From assembly GCA_035048485.1 (NCBI GenBank), contig CM068587.1, positions 53,229,501-53,293,500 of the forward strand: a DNA stretch of 64,000 nucleotides, given 5' to 3'. The stretch's first letter is position 1. The number at the start of each line of letters is the position of its first letter. This DNA comes from Pteria penguin (lineage: Eukaryota; Mollusca; Bivalvia; Pterioida; Pteriidae). The position numbers were made by a program, and so were the translations under genes. Of this stretch, positions 50,516 to 64,000 are shown piece after piece. Under the pieces are notes generated by a model, which was given only the letters and a program-made list of their open reading frames with translations, made no database searches and was not told the origin of the DNA.

Positions 50516-53500
50516 ACGGAGTGGATAAAATCTCCATGATATCTTTACCAATATTTGGCTGGGGGTTATACACAGCGGAGTAGATAAATTCTCCTTGATA
50601 TCTTTACCAATATTTGACTGGGGATTATACACAGCGGAATAGATAAATTCTCCATGATACCTTTACCAATATTTGACTGGGGGTTATACACAGCGGAGTA
50701 GATAAATTCTCCATGATATCTTTACTAATATTTGACTGGGGATTATACAGAGCGAAGTAGATAAATTCTCCATGATATCTTTACCAATATTTGTCTGCGG
50801 GTTATACACAGGGCAGTAGATGAATTCTCCATGATATCTTTACCAATCTTTGACTGGGGATTATACACAGCGGAGTAGATAAATTCTCCATCATATCTTT
50901 TTCAATATTTGACTGGGGTTTATACACAGCGGAGTAGCGAAATTTTCCATTATATCTTTACCAATATTTCGCTGGGGATTATACACAGCGGAGTTAATAA
51001 ATTCTCCATGATATCTTTTCCAATATTTGACTGGGGATTATACACAGCGCAGTAGATAAATTCTCCATGATACCTTTAACAATATTGACTGGGGGTTATA
51101 CACAGCGGAGTAGATAAATTCTCCATCATATCTTTACCTATATTTGACTGGGAATTATACACAGCGGAGTAGGTACATTCTCCATGATATCTTTACCAAT
51201 ATTTGACTGGGGATTATACACAGCGGAATAGATAAATTCTCCATGATACCTTTACCAATATTTGACTGGGGATTATACACAGCGGAGTAGATAAATTCTC
51301 CATGATACCTTTAACAATATTGACTGGGGGTTATACACAGCGAATTAGATAAATTCTCCATGATATCTTTACTAATATTTGACTGGGGATTATACAGAGC
51401 GAAGTAGATAAATTCTCCATGGTATCCCTACCAATATATGGCTGAGGGTTATACACAGGGCAGTAGATGAATTCTCCATGATATCTTTACCAATATTTGG
51501 CTGGGGATTATACCCAGGGCAGTAGATAAATTCTCCATGATATCTTTACCAATATTTCGCTGGGGATTATACACAGCGGAGTAGATAAATTCTCCTTGAT
51601 ATCTTTACTAATATTTGACTAGGGGTTATACACAGCGGAGTAGATAAATTCTCCTTGACATCTTTACTAATATTTGACTTGGGGTTATACACAGCGGAGT
51701 AGATAAATTCTGCATGATATCTTTACCAATATTTGACTGGGGATTATACACAGCGGAGTAGATATATTCTCCATATCTTTACCAATATTTGACTGGGGAT
51801 TATACAGAGCGGAGTAAATAAATCTCCATTATATCTTTACCCATATTTGGCTGGAGGTTATACACAGCGGAGTGGAAAAATTCTCCGTGATATCTTTACC
51901 AATATATCGCTGGGGTTATACACACGGAGTAGATAAATTCTCCATGATATCTTTACCAATATTTGGCTGGGGATTATACACAGCGGAGTAGATAAATTCT
52001 CCATGATATCTTTACCAAGATTTGACTGGGGATTATACAGAGCGGAGTAGATAAATTCTCCATTATATCTTTACCAATATTTTGCTGGGGGTTATACACA
52101 CGGAGTAGATAAAATCTCCATGATATATTTACCAATATTTGACTGGGGATTATATACAGCAGAATAGATAAATTCTCCATGATACCTTTACCAATATTTG
52201 ACTGGGGGTTATACACAGCGGAGTAGATAAATTTTCTATTATATCTTTACCAATATTTGGCTGGGGATTATACACAGCGGAGTTAATAAATTCTCCATGA
52301 TATCATTACCAATATTTGACTGGGGATTATACACAGCGCAGTAGATAACTTCTCCATGATACCTTTAACAATATTGACTGGGGGTTATACACAGCGGAGT
52401 AGATAAATTCTCCATTATATCTTTACCAATATTTGACTGGGAATTATACACAGCGGAGTAGATACATTCTCCATGATATCTTTACCAATATTTGACTGGG
52501 GATTATATACAGCAGAATAGATAAATTCTCCATGATACCTTTACCAATATTTGACTGGGGGTTATACACAGCGGAGTTGCTAAATTCTCCATGATATCTT
52601 TACCAATATTTGACTGGGGATTATACAGAGCGAAGTAGATAAATTCTCCATGATATCTTTACCAATATTTGGCTGCGGGTTATACACAGGGCAGTAGATG
52701 AATTCTCCATGATATCTTTACCAATCTTTGACTGGGGATTATACACAGCGGAGTAGATAAATTCTCCATGATATCTTTGTCAATATTTGACTGGGGATTA
52801 TACACAGCGGAGTAGATAAATTCTCCATGATATCTTTACCAATATTTGACTGGGGATTATATATAGCGCAGTAGATAAATTCTCCATGATACCTTTAACA
52901 ATATTGACTGGGGGTTATACACAGTGGAGTAGATAAATTCTCCTTGATATCTTTGCCAATATTTAGCTGGGGATTATACACAGCGGAGTGGATAAATTCT
53001 GCATGGTATCTTTACCAATATTTGACTGGGGATTATACAGAGCGGAGTAAATAAATCTCCATTATATCTTTACCCATATTTGGCTGGGGGTTATACACAG
53101 CGGAGTAGAAAAATTCTCCGTGATATCTTTCCCAATATATCGCTGGGGTTATACACAAGCGGAGTAGATAAATTCTCCATGATATCTTTACCAATATTTG
53201 ACTGGGGATTATACACAGCGGAGTAGATAAATTCTCCATGATACCTTTACCAATATTTGACTGGGGATTATACAGAGCGGAGTATATAAATTCTCAATTA
53301 TATCTTTACCAATATTTTGCTGGGGGTTATACACACGGAGTAGATAAAATCTCCATGATATTTTTCCAATATTTGGCTGGGGGTTATACACAGCGGAGTA
53401 GATAAAATTCTCCTTGATATCTTTACCAATATTTGGCTGGGGTTATACACACGGAGTAGATAAATTCTCCATCATATCTTTACCAATATTTGGCTGGGGA

Positions 53501-54359
53501 TTATACACAGCGGAGTAAATAAATCTCCATGATATCTTTACCCATATTTGGCTGGGGGTTATACACACGGAGTAGATAAATTCTCCATGATATCTTTACC
53601 AATATTTGGATTGGGGTTATACACAGCGGAGTAGATAAATTCTCCTTGATATCTTTGCCAATATTTGGCTGGTGATTATACACAGCGGAGTAGATAAATT
53701 CTCCATGATATCTTTACCATTATTTGACCGGGGGTTATACACTGCGGAGTAGATGAATTCTCCATGATACCTTTACCAATATTTGACTGGGGGTTATACA
53801 CAGCGGAGTTAATATATTCTCCATGATATCTTTACCAATATTTGACTGGGAATTATACACAGCGCAGTAGATAAATTCTCCATGATACCTTTAACAATAT
53901 TGACTGGGGGTTATACACAGCGGAGTAGATAAATTCTCCATTATATCTTTACCAATATTTGACTGGGAATTATACACAGCGGAGTAGATACATTCTCCAT
54001 GATATCTTTACCAATATTTGACTGGGGATTATACACAGCGGAGTAGATAAATTCTCCATGATACCTTTACCAATATTTGACTGGGGGTTGTACACAGCGG
54101 AGTAGATAAATTCTCCATGATACCTTTAACAATATTGACTGGGGGTTATATACAGCGGAGTAGATAAATTCTCCATGATATCTTTACTAATATTTGTCTG
54201 GGGATTATACAGAGCGAAGTAGATAAATTCTCCATGATATCCTTCCCAATATATGGCTGCGGGTTATACACAGGGCAGTAGATGAATTCTCCATGATATC
54301 TTTCCCAATACTTGGCTGGGGATTATACACAGGGCAGTAGATAAATTCTCCATGATATC

Positions 54360-57300
54360 TTTACCAATATTTGGCTGGGGATTATACACAGCGGGGTAGA
54401 TAAATTCTCCTTGATATCTTTACCAATATTTGGCAGGGGGTTATACACAGCGGAGTAGATAAATTCTCCATGATACCTTTACCAATATTTGACTGGGGGT
54501 TATACACAGCGGAGTAGATAAATTTTCCATTACATCTTTACCAATATTTGGCTGGGGATTATACACAGCGGAGTTAATAAATTCTCCATGAGATCTTTAC
54601 CATTATTTGACTGGGGATTCTACACAGCGCAGTAGATAACTTCTCCATGATACCTTTAACAATATTGACTGGGGGTTATACACAGCGGAGTAGATAAATT
54701 CTCTATGATATCTTTACTAATATTGGACTGGGGATTATACACAGCGGACTAGATAAATTCTCCTTGATATCTTTACCAATATTTGACTGGGGGTTATACA
54801 CAGCGCAGTAGATAAATTCTCCTTGATATCTTTACCAATATTTGACTGGGGATTGTACACAGCGGAGTAGATAAATTCTCCATGATATCTTTATCAATAT
54901 TTGACTGGGGATTATACACAGCGGAGTAGATAAATTTTCAATGATATATTTACCAATATTTGACTGGGGATCATACAGAGCGGAGTAAATAAATCTCCCT
55001 GATATCTTTACCCATATTTGGCTGGGGGTTATACACAGCGGAGTAGATAAATTTTCCATGATATATTTACCAATATTTGGCTGGTGGTTATACACAGCCA
55101 AGTAGATAAATTCTCCTTGATATCTTTACCAATATTTGGCTGGGGTTATACACACAGAGTAGATAAATTCTCCATGATATTTTTACCAATATTTGGGTGC
55201 GGGTTATACACAGCGCAGTAGATCAATTCTCCATGATATCTTTACCAATATGTCGCTAGAGATTATACACAGCGGAGTAGATAAATTCTCCTTTATATCT
55301 TTACCAATATTTGACTGGGGGTTATTCACAACTGAGTAGATAAAGTCTCCATTATATCTTTACCAATATTTGACTGGGGGTTATACACAGCCGAGTAGAT
55401 AAATTCTCCGTGATATCTTTAGTAATATTTCACTGAGGATTCTACACAGCGGAGTAGATAAATTCTCCATGATATCTTTATCAATCTTTGACTGAGGATT
55501 ATACACAGCGGAGTAGATAAATTCTCCATATCTTAACCAATATTTGACTGGGGATTATACAGAGCGGAGTAAATAAATCTCCATGATATCTTTTCCCATA
55601 TTTGGCTGGGGGTTATACACAGCGGAGTAGATAAATTCTTCATCATATCTTTACCAATATTTGGCTGGAGGTTATACACAGCGGAGTAGATAAATTCTCC
55701 ATTATATCTTTCCCCATATTTTGCTGGGGGTTATACACACGGAGCAGATAAATTCTCCATGATATCTTTCCAATATTTGGCTAGGGGTTATACACAGCGG
55801 AGTAGATAAATTCTCCATCATATCTTTACCAATATTTGGCTGGGGATTATACACAGCGGGGTAGATAAATTCTTCTTGATATCTTTACCAATATTTGGCA
55901 GGGGGTTATACACAACGGAGTAGATAAATTCTCCATAATACCTTTACAAATATTTGACTGGGGATTATACACAGCGGAGTAGATAAATTCTCCATGACAT
56001 CTTTACCAATATTTGGCTGGGGATTATACAAAGCGGAGTAGATAAATTCTCAATGATATCTTTACCATTATTTGACTCAGGGTTATACACAGCGGAGTAG
56101 ATAAATGCTCCATGATATCTTTACCAATATTTGGCTGCGCGTTGTACACAGCGGAGTAGATAAATTCTCCATGATACCTTTACCAATATTTGACTGGGGA
56201 TTATACACAGCGGAGTAGATAAATTTTCCATTATATCTTTACCAATATTTGGCTGAGGATTATACACAGCGGAGTTAATAAATTCTACATGATATCTTTA
56301 CCAATATTTGACTGGGGATTACACACAGCGCAGTAGATAACTTCTCCATGACACCTTTAACAATACTGACTGGCGGTTATACACAGCGGAGTAGATAAAT
56401 TCTCCATGATATCTTTACTAATATTTGACTGGGGATTATACACAGCGGACTAGATAAATTCTCCTTGATATCTTTACCAATATTTGACTAGGGGTTATAC
56501 ACAGCGCAGTAGATAAATTCTCCATGATATCTTTACCAATATTTTACTGGGGATTGTAAACAGCGGAGTAGATAAATTCTCCATGATATCTTTATCAATA
56601 TTTGACTGGGGATTATACACAGCGGAGTAGATAACTTCTCCATGATATCTTTACCAATATTTGACTGGGGATTATACAGAGCGGAGTAAGTAAATCTCCA
56701 TGATATCTTTACCCATATTTGGCTGGGGGTTATACACAGCGGAGTAGATAAATTCTCCAAGATATCTTTACCAATATTTGGCTTGGGGTTATACACAGCG
56801 GAGTAGATAAATTCTCCTTGATATCTTTGCCAATATTTGGCTGGGGATTAAACACAGCGGAGTAGATAAATTCTCCATGATATCTTTACCATTATTTGAC
56901 TGGGGGTTATACACAGCGGAGTAGATGAATTCTCCATGATACCTTTACCAATATTTGACTGGGGGTTATACACAGCGGAGTTAATAAATTCTCCATGATA
57001 TCTTTACCAATATTTGACTGGGGATTATACACAGCGGAGTAGATAAATTCTCCATGATACCTTTACCAATATTTGACTGGGGGTTATACACAGCGGAGTA
57101 GATAAATTCTCCATGATACCTTTAACAATATTGACTGGGGGTTATACACAGCGGAGTAGATACATTCTCCATTATATCTTTACCAATATCTGACTGGGAG
57201 TTATACACAGCGGAGTAGATACACTCTCCATGATATCTTTACCAATATTTGACTGGGGATTATACACAGCGGAGTAGATAAATTCTCCATGATACCTTTA

Positions 57301-59660
57301 CCAATATTTGACTGGGGGTTATACACAGCGGAGTAGATAAATTCTCCATGATACCTTTAACAATATTGACTGGGGGTTATATACAGCGGAGTAGATAAAT
57401 TCTCCTTGATATCTTTACTAATATTTCACTGGGGATTATACAGAGCGAAGTAGATAAATTCTCCATGATATCCTTCCCAATATATGGCTGCGGGTTATAC
57501 ACAGGGCAGTAGATGAATTCTCCATGATATCTTTACCAATATTTGGCTGGGGATTATACACAGGGCAGTAGATAAATTCTCCATGATATCTTTACCTTTA
57601 TTTGGCTGGGGATTATACACAGCGGGGTAGATAAATTCTCCATGATACCTTTACCAATATTTGACTGGGGGTTATACACAGCGGAGTAGATAAATTTTCC
57701 ATTATATCTTTACCAATATTTAGCTGGGGATTATACACAGCGGAGTTAATAAATTCTCCATGAGATCCTTACCAATATTTGACTGGGGATTCTACACAGC
57801 GCAGTAGATAACTTCTCCATGATACCTTTAACAATATTGACTGGGGGTTATACACAGCGGAGTAGATAAATTCTCTATGATATCTTTACTAATATTGGAC
57901 TGGGGATTATACACAGCGGACTAGATAAATTCTCCTTGATATCTTTACCAATATTTGACTGGGGGTTATACACAGCGCAGTAGATAAATTCTCCATGATA
58001 TCTTTACCAATATTTGACTGGGGATTGTACACAGCGGAGTAGATAAATTCTCCATGATACCTTTATCAATATTTGACTGTGGATTATACACAGCGGAGTA
58101 GATAAATTTTCAATGATATATTTACCAATATTTGACTGGGGATCATACAGAGCGGAGTAAATAAATCTCCATGATATCTTTACCCATATTTGGCTGGGGG
58201 TTATACACACGGAGTAGATAAATTTTCCATGATATCTTTACCAATATTTGGCTGGGGGTTATACACAGCGAAGTAGATAAATTCTCCTTAATATCTTTAC
58301 CAATATTTGGCTGGGGTTATACACACAGAGTACATAAATTCTCCATGATATTTTTCCAATATTTGGCTGCGGGTTATACACAGCGCAATAGATGAATTCT
58401 CCATGATATCTTTACCAATATTTGGCTAGGGATTATACACAGCGGAGTAGATAAATTCTCCTTTATATCTTTACCAATATTTGACTGGGGGTTATTCACA
58501 ACTGAGTAGATAAAGTCTCCATTATATCTTTACCAATATTTGACTGGGGGTTATACACAGCGGAGTAGATAAATTCTCCGTGATATCTTTACCAATATTT
58601 GACTGAGGATTGTACACAGCGGAGTAGATAAATTCTCCATGATATCTTTATCAATCTTTGACTGAGGATTATACACAGCGGAGTAGATAAATTCTCCATA
58701 TCTTAACCAATATTTGACTGGGGATTATAGAGAGCGGAGTAAATAAATCCCCATTATATCTTTACCCATATTTGGTTGGGGGTTATACACAGCGGAGTAG
58801 ATAAATTCTCCATCATATCTTTACCAATATTTGGCTGGAGGTTATACACAGCGGAGTAGATAAATTCTCCATTATATCTTTACCCATATTTTGCTGGGAG
58901 TTATACACACGGAGTAGATAAATTCTCCATGATATCTTTCCAATATTTGGCTAGGGGTTATACACAGCGGAGTAGATAAATTCTCCATCATATCTTTACC
59001 AATATTTGGCTGGGGATTATACACCGCGGGGTAGATAAATTCTTCTTGATATCTTTACCAATATTTGGCAGGGGGTTATACACAACGGAGTAGATAAATT
59101 CTCCATAATACCTTTACAAATATTTGACTGGGGATTATACACAGCGGAGTAGATAAATTCTCCATGACATCTTTACCAATATTTGGCTGGGGATTATACA
59201 AAGCGGAGTAGATAAATTCTCCATGATATCTTTACCATTATTTGACTGGGGGTTATACACAGCGGAGTAGATAAATGCTCCATGATATCTTTACCAATAT
59301 TTGGCTGCGCGTTGTACACAGCGGAGTAGATAAATTCTCCATGATCCCTTTACCAATATTTGACTGGGGATTATACACAGCGGAGTAGATAAATTTTCCA
59401 TTATATCTTTACCAATATTTGGCTGAGGATTATACACAGCGGAGTTAATAAATTCTACATGATATCTTTACCAATATTTGACTGGGGATTACACACAGCG
59501 CAGTAGATAACTTCTCCATGGTACCTTTAACAATACTGACTGGCGGTTATACACAGCGGAGTAGATAAATTCTCCATGACATCTTTACTAATATTTGACT
59601 GGGGATTATACACAGCGGACTAGATAAATTCTCCTTGATATCTTTACCAATATTTGACTA
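54360..59660 (+). repeat. ~3.17-kb tandem duplication in the satellite
   Basis: tattggactggggattatac is at 54721 and 57893 (3172 bp). The ordered private variants gatcatacagagcggagtaa, ttattcacaactgagtag and ggctgcgcgttgtacacagc recur in the same order in both halves. Confidence 0.75.
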
Positions 59661-61245
59661 GGGGTTATACACAGCGCAGTAGATAAATTCTCCATGATAT
59701 CTTTACCAATATTCTATTGGGGATTGTACACAGCGGAGTAGATAAATTCTCCATGATATCTTTATCAATATTTGACTGGGGATTATACACAGCGGAGTAG
59801 ATAAATTCTCCATGATATCTTTACCAATATTTGACTGGGGATTATACACAGCGGAGTAGATAAATTCTCCATGATATCTTTACCAATATTTGACTGGGGA
59901 TTATACAGAGTGGAGTAAATAAATCTCCATTATATCTTTACCCATATTTGGCTGGGGGTTATACACACGGAGTAGATAAATTCTCCATGATATCTTTACT
60001 AATATTTGACTGGGGGTTATACACAGTGGAGTAGATAAATTCTCCATGATATCTTGACCAATATTTGGCTGGGGATTATACACTGCGGAGTAGATAAATT
60101 CTCCATGATATCTTTACTAATATTTGACTGGGGGTTATACACAGTGGAGTAGATAAATTCTCCATGATATCTTTACCAATATTTGACTGGGGATTATACA
60201 CAGCGGAGTAGATAAATTCTCCATGATATCTTTACCAATATTTGGCTGGGGATTATACACAGCGGAGTAGATAAATTCTCCTTGATATCTTTACCAATAT
60301 TTGGCTGGGGTTATACACAGCGGAGTAGATAAATTCTCCATGATGGCTGGGGGTTATACACACGGAGTAGATAAATTCTCCATGATATCTTTACTAATAT
60401 TTGACTGGGGGTTATACACAGCGGAGTAGATAAATTCTCCATGATATCTTGACCAATATTTGGCTGGGGATTATACACTGCGGAGTAGATAAATTCTCCA
60501 TGATATCTTTACTAATATTTGACTGGGGGTTATACACAGTGGAGTAGATAAATTCTCCATGATATCTTTACCAATATTTGACTGGGGATTATACACAGCG
60601 GTGTAGATAAATTCTCCATTATATCTTTACCAATATTTGGCTGGGGATTATACACAGCGGAGTAGATAAATTCCCCTTGATATCTTTACCAACATTTGGC
60701 TGCGGGTTATACACAGCGGAGTAGATAAATTCTCCATGATATCTTTACCAATATTTGACTGCGGGTTATACACAGCGGAGTAGATAAATTCTCCATTATA
60801 ACTTTACCAATATTTGGCTGGGGATTATACACAGCGGAGTAGATAAATTCTCCATTATATCTTTACCAATATTTGGATGCGGGTTATACACAGCGGAGTA
60901 GATAAATTCTCCATGATATCTTTACCAATATTTGACTGGGGATTATACACAGCGGAATAGATAAATGCTCCATGATATCTTTACCAATATTTGGCTGCGC
61001 GTTGTACACAGCGGAGTAGATAAATTCTCCATGATATCTTTACTCATATTTGACTGGGGATTATACACAGCGGAGTAGATAAATTCTCCATGATATCTTT
61101 ACCAATATTTGGCTGCGGGTTATACACAGCGGAGTAGATAATTTCTCCTTGATATCTTAACCAATATTTGGCTGGGGTTATACACAGCGGAGTAGATGAA
61201 TTCTCCTTGATACCTTAACGAATATTTGGCTGGGGGTTGTACACT

Positions 61246-62344
61246 TCGGACATGGCTTACCAGGAGGAGGTGCTAACTCTTCCCTAATGCCTGAGCTCAT
61301 TTAAGGAGTGATTGTTCTTTTTTCTAAGTTCATGGGGAATGAACTCGAATGATTTGTTTGTTTCTCATCGAAGTATATCCCCCCCCCCCCTGAACCTAGA
61401 AAAAAAAAGACAGTCACTCCAAATATTTACAATGCATTTTGAAAGATTCTTTTTGGAAAACAAAATATCAAATTTCCCGTTATCAAACTGGCAAGGACCG
61501 AATTTTTCCTGAAGTGGAAAAGTACTTCCGCCACGCAATATAGTGCGTGTCTAGAATGCTAAAAATACACTATCTGTCCAGGTAATTTCTTTAATTGCTC
61601 AAAACTAACAGATTCATTCAAGTAAAAAACAATAATAGAACATCGGCCTTGAGCTTAAAGTGCTATTTGAATGATCACAATTTTTCTATATTATGTGCCT
61701 ATCTACATAAAAGATTCGCTCACAAAATATTATGCTCATGCGTGACGCCGATCTCAAGATATACAATAAGCAATAAAAGTTCGATAGCTTTTTTCAGTAT
61801 TTAATCGCCATAATATGTGACGTCAGAAGTTGTACAGGTGTTACTTTTCCCTGATTTTTCATTATTACGTTAAACTTTGAATTGTGACGTCATACTAAAT
61901 GACGTTAAAAGTTGTACAAAGGTTTTGTAACAAGTTAAACCGGAAGTCTTTTATTTTGTTCGTGATACTAGGTAAATCGGTATCTTAAAACATCTCCCAG
62001 AGAAATACCGAAGCAGGAAAAGTTGTAATTTCTATCAATGGAGGAATAATTCAATTAGTATTACATGAAAACTCAAACTTCTTCAGCATTCAAATTTAAT
62101 AGCACTTTAAGTAAACCCCGCCTCGTTTTATATTACTACACATGTGATTTGCCATACGCCGGGTACTACTTCCATGACCCAAGTTCATGGGCTGATGAAC
62201 CGAGTCTGTTTAGCATGGTTCATCGAAGGAATTAGACTTGCATTTTAAATATTATCGTTTGATAGAATGTGTTTCCAACGACCAGTGTTTTATTGACTGT
62301 CTTATTCTTACTGTGGTGTCGTGAAGTTCTGGTTTGTTGTCCAT
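61246..62344. other. Right flank of the satellite, unassigned
   Basis: Unique-looking AT-rich sequence with a C-run at about 61379-61390. ORFs at 61312-61512 and 61595-61804 have no recognisable features. Confidence 0.5.
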
Positions 62345-62465
62345 TTAGGAATGTTTGCTCACCTGAGCAAAAGGCTGGAGTGAAGCGGGCCGTCCGACGT
62401 CTGTCGTTTGTCGCCCGTCGTCGCAAGCCCGTCTGTCTGGAAACATCTTTCACATTTATGACTAT
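62345..62465 (+). repeat. Dispersed-repeat fragment
   Basis: The string ttgctcacctgagcaaaagg, then ctggagtgaagcggg, then ccgtccgacgtctgtcgttt and gtcgcccgtcgtcg is a style of dispersed repeat that I remember from molluscan and other lophotrochozoan DNA. No boundaries are visible. ORFs on both strands are shadows of it. Confidence 0.4.
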
Positions 62466-62776
62466 CTTGTAAGAATCACAGAATAGATTTTGTTGTAACT
62501 ATATGGACGAAGTATTCAAAGTCCTCCATACGTTTTTCTATTCGCGGCCAGATCAGTTATAGGATGCAACCAATGTGGGTCGTGATAAGCCACAGATAGA
62601 CCCTCCTTCCAAAACTCCCCCAGACCGTCTGCATGGGTCAATATAGTTATGAAGATAGTATTTTGGCCAGGGTTTTTTAATGCCCCGGATCAAAAAACCG
62701 AGACCATATTGTTTTTGTCCTGTCTGACTGTTTGTTGGTTTGTCTGTCTTAACTTTCACCTTGCCCATATTTTTCA

Positions 62777-63090
62777 ACTATAAAAGATAAAGACTTCACT
62801 GTACTCCACTAATGAAGCCCTTCCAAATGATACCAAGATCAATTCAAGTGACTTGTATCCTTAACAGTGATTTTTATGCCAAAAGGAGATTACTTTGTTT
62901 ATCTCCGTAACTTTTGGATCATAAAAGATAAAAAAAAAAAAAAAATTCATGTCAGTTTGACATGTGTACTTTAATAATAAAGCCCTTTCAAAATGACACC
63001 AAGCACATAACTATGTGACCTTGAATGTGACTTTATGTCAAAATAGGTTTTGTCAGCACTTTCTATCTCCCGCAATGCTTCAAAATTGTC
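62777..63090 (+). repeat. Two diverged ~160-bp tandem copies
   Basis: Both copies start with ataaaagataaa and continue through actttaataa/tccactaatg, aagccctt(c/t)caaa, atga(t/c)accaag, gtgac(t)tt..., tttatg(c/t)caaaa and tttatctccgtaac/tctatctcccgcaa. Substitution is heavy. A poly-A tract separates them near 62930. Confidence 0.55.
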
Positions 63091-63600
63091 TGGAGAGATT
63101 TATATGAGATTACTACACATTCAATGTCAGGACCCAAGGACAAGGAACATCGATCTCGTTCTTTTTTTATTAATATATAAAATATTAGTCCTGCACTAAC
63201 AGTGGAATGGTCCATATAAGATCAAAAGGGAAAAGGTCTATATTGCTTATTGATATATACGTAGACCAGGGTTTCATTCTGGTTAGGAAGTATATGTTGA
63301 TGGTTAGTAACGAAAGCTTTCTACAGATAAGCCAGTACATAACTTTCAGCATATGACATACATGTACAGTATAATAAAAACTACCATTGGCGGATCCCAG
63401 AGTGGCCGTGGGGCATGGTATTTGGGATTTAAACCCCCTTTTTATCGAAAATATTACCTGAAGATAGATATCCAACAATCAAACATACAAAATACAAAAA
63501 GCACAAAATTTAGCATTCAGATAGTTTTCTTGCAATTTTGCCATTATTCAATAGATCTAAATATGTATGCAAAATAACTTATTGAGATATTATAAGTTGA
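63091..63600. other. Unassigned DNA
   Basis: Opposite-strand overlapping ORFs (63185-63478 and 63353-63577) have no recognisable domains. Confidence 0.45.
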
Positions 63601-63605
63601 TCGGT

Positions 63606-63902
63606 GTGAGTTTTACTAAAAGTCGGAAGACCAAACGTAGACACAGAGGTAAACTTTTCGACTAATTTACGTGTACGTCAATTGAATTTTTCTTACAGTC
63701 TAAGTTCATACATAATTACATTGGCAAACAGTGTGAAAGCCGTGCGTTATGTTTGGAACTCTTTAGGGAGGAGACAAATATTTCTTAGCAAACTTTCCGT
63801 CTACGTCTACGTTTGGGCTTACGACCTTTAGTATCTTTATCTGTATCTAATACGTTGTAGAATCCGATTAACAGCTTTTATATAACTTTTAGTAAAACTC
63901 AC
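63606..63902. mobile_element. MITE-like element with nested inverted repeats
   Basis: The terminal 18-bp perfect inverted repeat is gtgagttttactaaaagt at 63606-63623 and its complement at 63885-63902. A second inverted pair lies inside: ccaaacgtagac (63631-63642) and gtctacgtttgg (63805-63816), extended with mismatches on both sides. No ORF. The boundaries may extend a few bases further. Confidence 0.7.
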
Positions 63903-63918
63903 CCCAGGACATTATTAT

Positions 63919-63951
63919 CAGGGACGTATATAACACATATATACGTCCCTG
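63919..63951. repeat. Perfect 13-bp hairpin
   Basis: The arms cagggacgtatat and atatacgtccctg are perfectly complementary around a 7-nt loop (aacacat). It lies 17 bp from the MITE end. No T-run follows, so there is no reason to call it a terminator in this eukaryotic context. Confidence 0.8.
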
Positions 63952-64000
63952 TTATTATGTATAGTTTGTTTAAATGCCTCTGCTTAAGCGTATTTTAAAA

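Larger units (their letters stand above)
27990..61245 (+). repeat. 33-kb satellite array, 59-bp monomer
   Basis: The monomer is gagtagataaattctccatg, atatctttaccaatatttgg, ctggggattatacacagcg, 59 bp (caatattt at 28081 and 28140). About 560 copies run in one orientation with no inserted transposon. Variants of 58 bp recur: one with atacctttaacaatattgac, and one with ttatacacacggag replacing ttatacacagcggag. Variant classes keep a fixed order, for example tacag(a/t)gcggagtag...ctcaatt, then ttgctgggggttatacacac..., then ggctgggggttatacacagc. About 38% GC by impression. Edges: the left monomers (27990-28140) and right monomers (61140-61245) are the most diverged. ORFs of 60-89 codons within it are artefacts of the repeat. 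Confidence 0.97.

Noticed and set aside
27990..61245. Many minus-strand ORFs of 60-89 codons in the satellite (NIGKDI, STPLCIIPSQILVKIS-type peptides)
   Set aside because: They are the conceptual translation of the 59-bp monomer in three successive frames, always ending at variant monomers. No start context, splice or domain logic.
27990..61245. CENP-B box or telomere repeat in the satellite
   Set aside because: No TTCG....A..CGGG pattern and no TTAGGG tract was seen in the monomer, so a centromere or telomere call cannot be made from sequence.
27990..61245. CCAATATTTGG in each 59-bp monomer as a CArG box
   Set aside because: The A/T core has seven bases, not six, and many monomers read CCAATATTTGA. 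Not a supported SRF site array.
61312..61804. Two short ORFs to the right of the satellite
   Set aside because: No domain, no conserved motif, and lengths expected by chance.

Overview
This is an AT-rich, gene-poor stretch of an animal nuclear genome, most likely a marine mollusc and probably a bivalve. That assignment is inference. It rests on a family of tRNA-headed SINEs ending in (AATC)n, on a dispersed 'tgaccggtcagcaggggatgcttactcctcc'-type module (split here into its parts tgaccggtc / caggggatgcttactcc) that I remember as common in bivalve DNA, on a Helitron-like element with internal tandem repeats, and on a first coding exon of a metazoan Stum/SPEC3-family protein. There is no prokaryotic gene organisation and no CRISPR array. 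Roughly two thirds of the window is tandem repeat.

Layout. 1-8,130: a 41-bp tandem array (470-1510), dispersed modules in both orientations, a palindromic MITE (3308-3469), several SINEs or SINE pieces on both strands (one with an internal 53-bp triplication, one split by a small fold-back insert) and a 40-bp array. 8,130-15,125: mostly unassigned DNA with microsatellites, a clear MITE (11106-11338), a short palindromic element (13985-14091) and two unrecognised minus-strand ORFs. 15,150-17,200: a 62-bp array with an 11-unit (682 bp) higher-order repeat. 17,443-20,545: an intact SINE with a 10-bp target-site duplication, an 11-copy 64-bp array, then a minus-strand SINE whose central domain has been amplified into about 29 copies of a 45-bp unit. 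21,073-21,268: the Stum/SPEC3-like exon, the only credible protein-coding sequence. 22,333-24,880: an ATT microsatellite and a 22-bp array carrying two duplicated SINEs, one of them split by a 451-bp palindromic MITE with a TA target duplication. 25,048-26,593: the Helitron-like element. 27,990-61,245: an uninterrupted ~33-kb satellite of a 59-bp monomer (about 560 copies), all in one orientation, with multi-kilobase higher-order duplications. 61,246-64,000: unassigned flank, decayed dispersed repeats, one MITE and a perfect short hairpin.

The genes do not form a pathway or operon; only one exon is supported. The main interest is satellite birth. One sequence class (the SINE core) gave rise to short tandem arrays at two places, with different unit boundaries. 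One ~30-bp core underlies three arrays of different period. The large 59-bp satellite shows successive segmental amplification. All repeat boundaries, copy numbers and offsets were read by eye and are approximate to a few bases unless stated otherwise.
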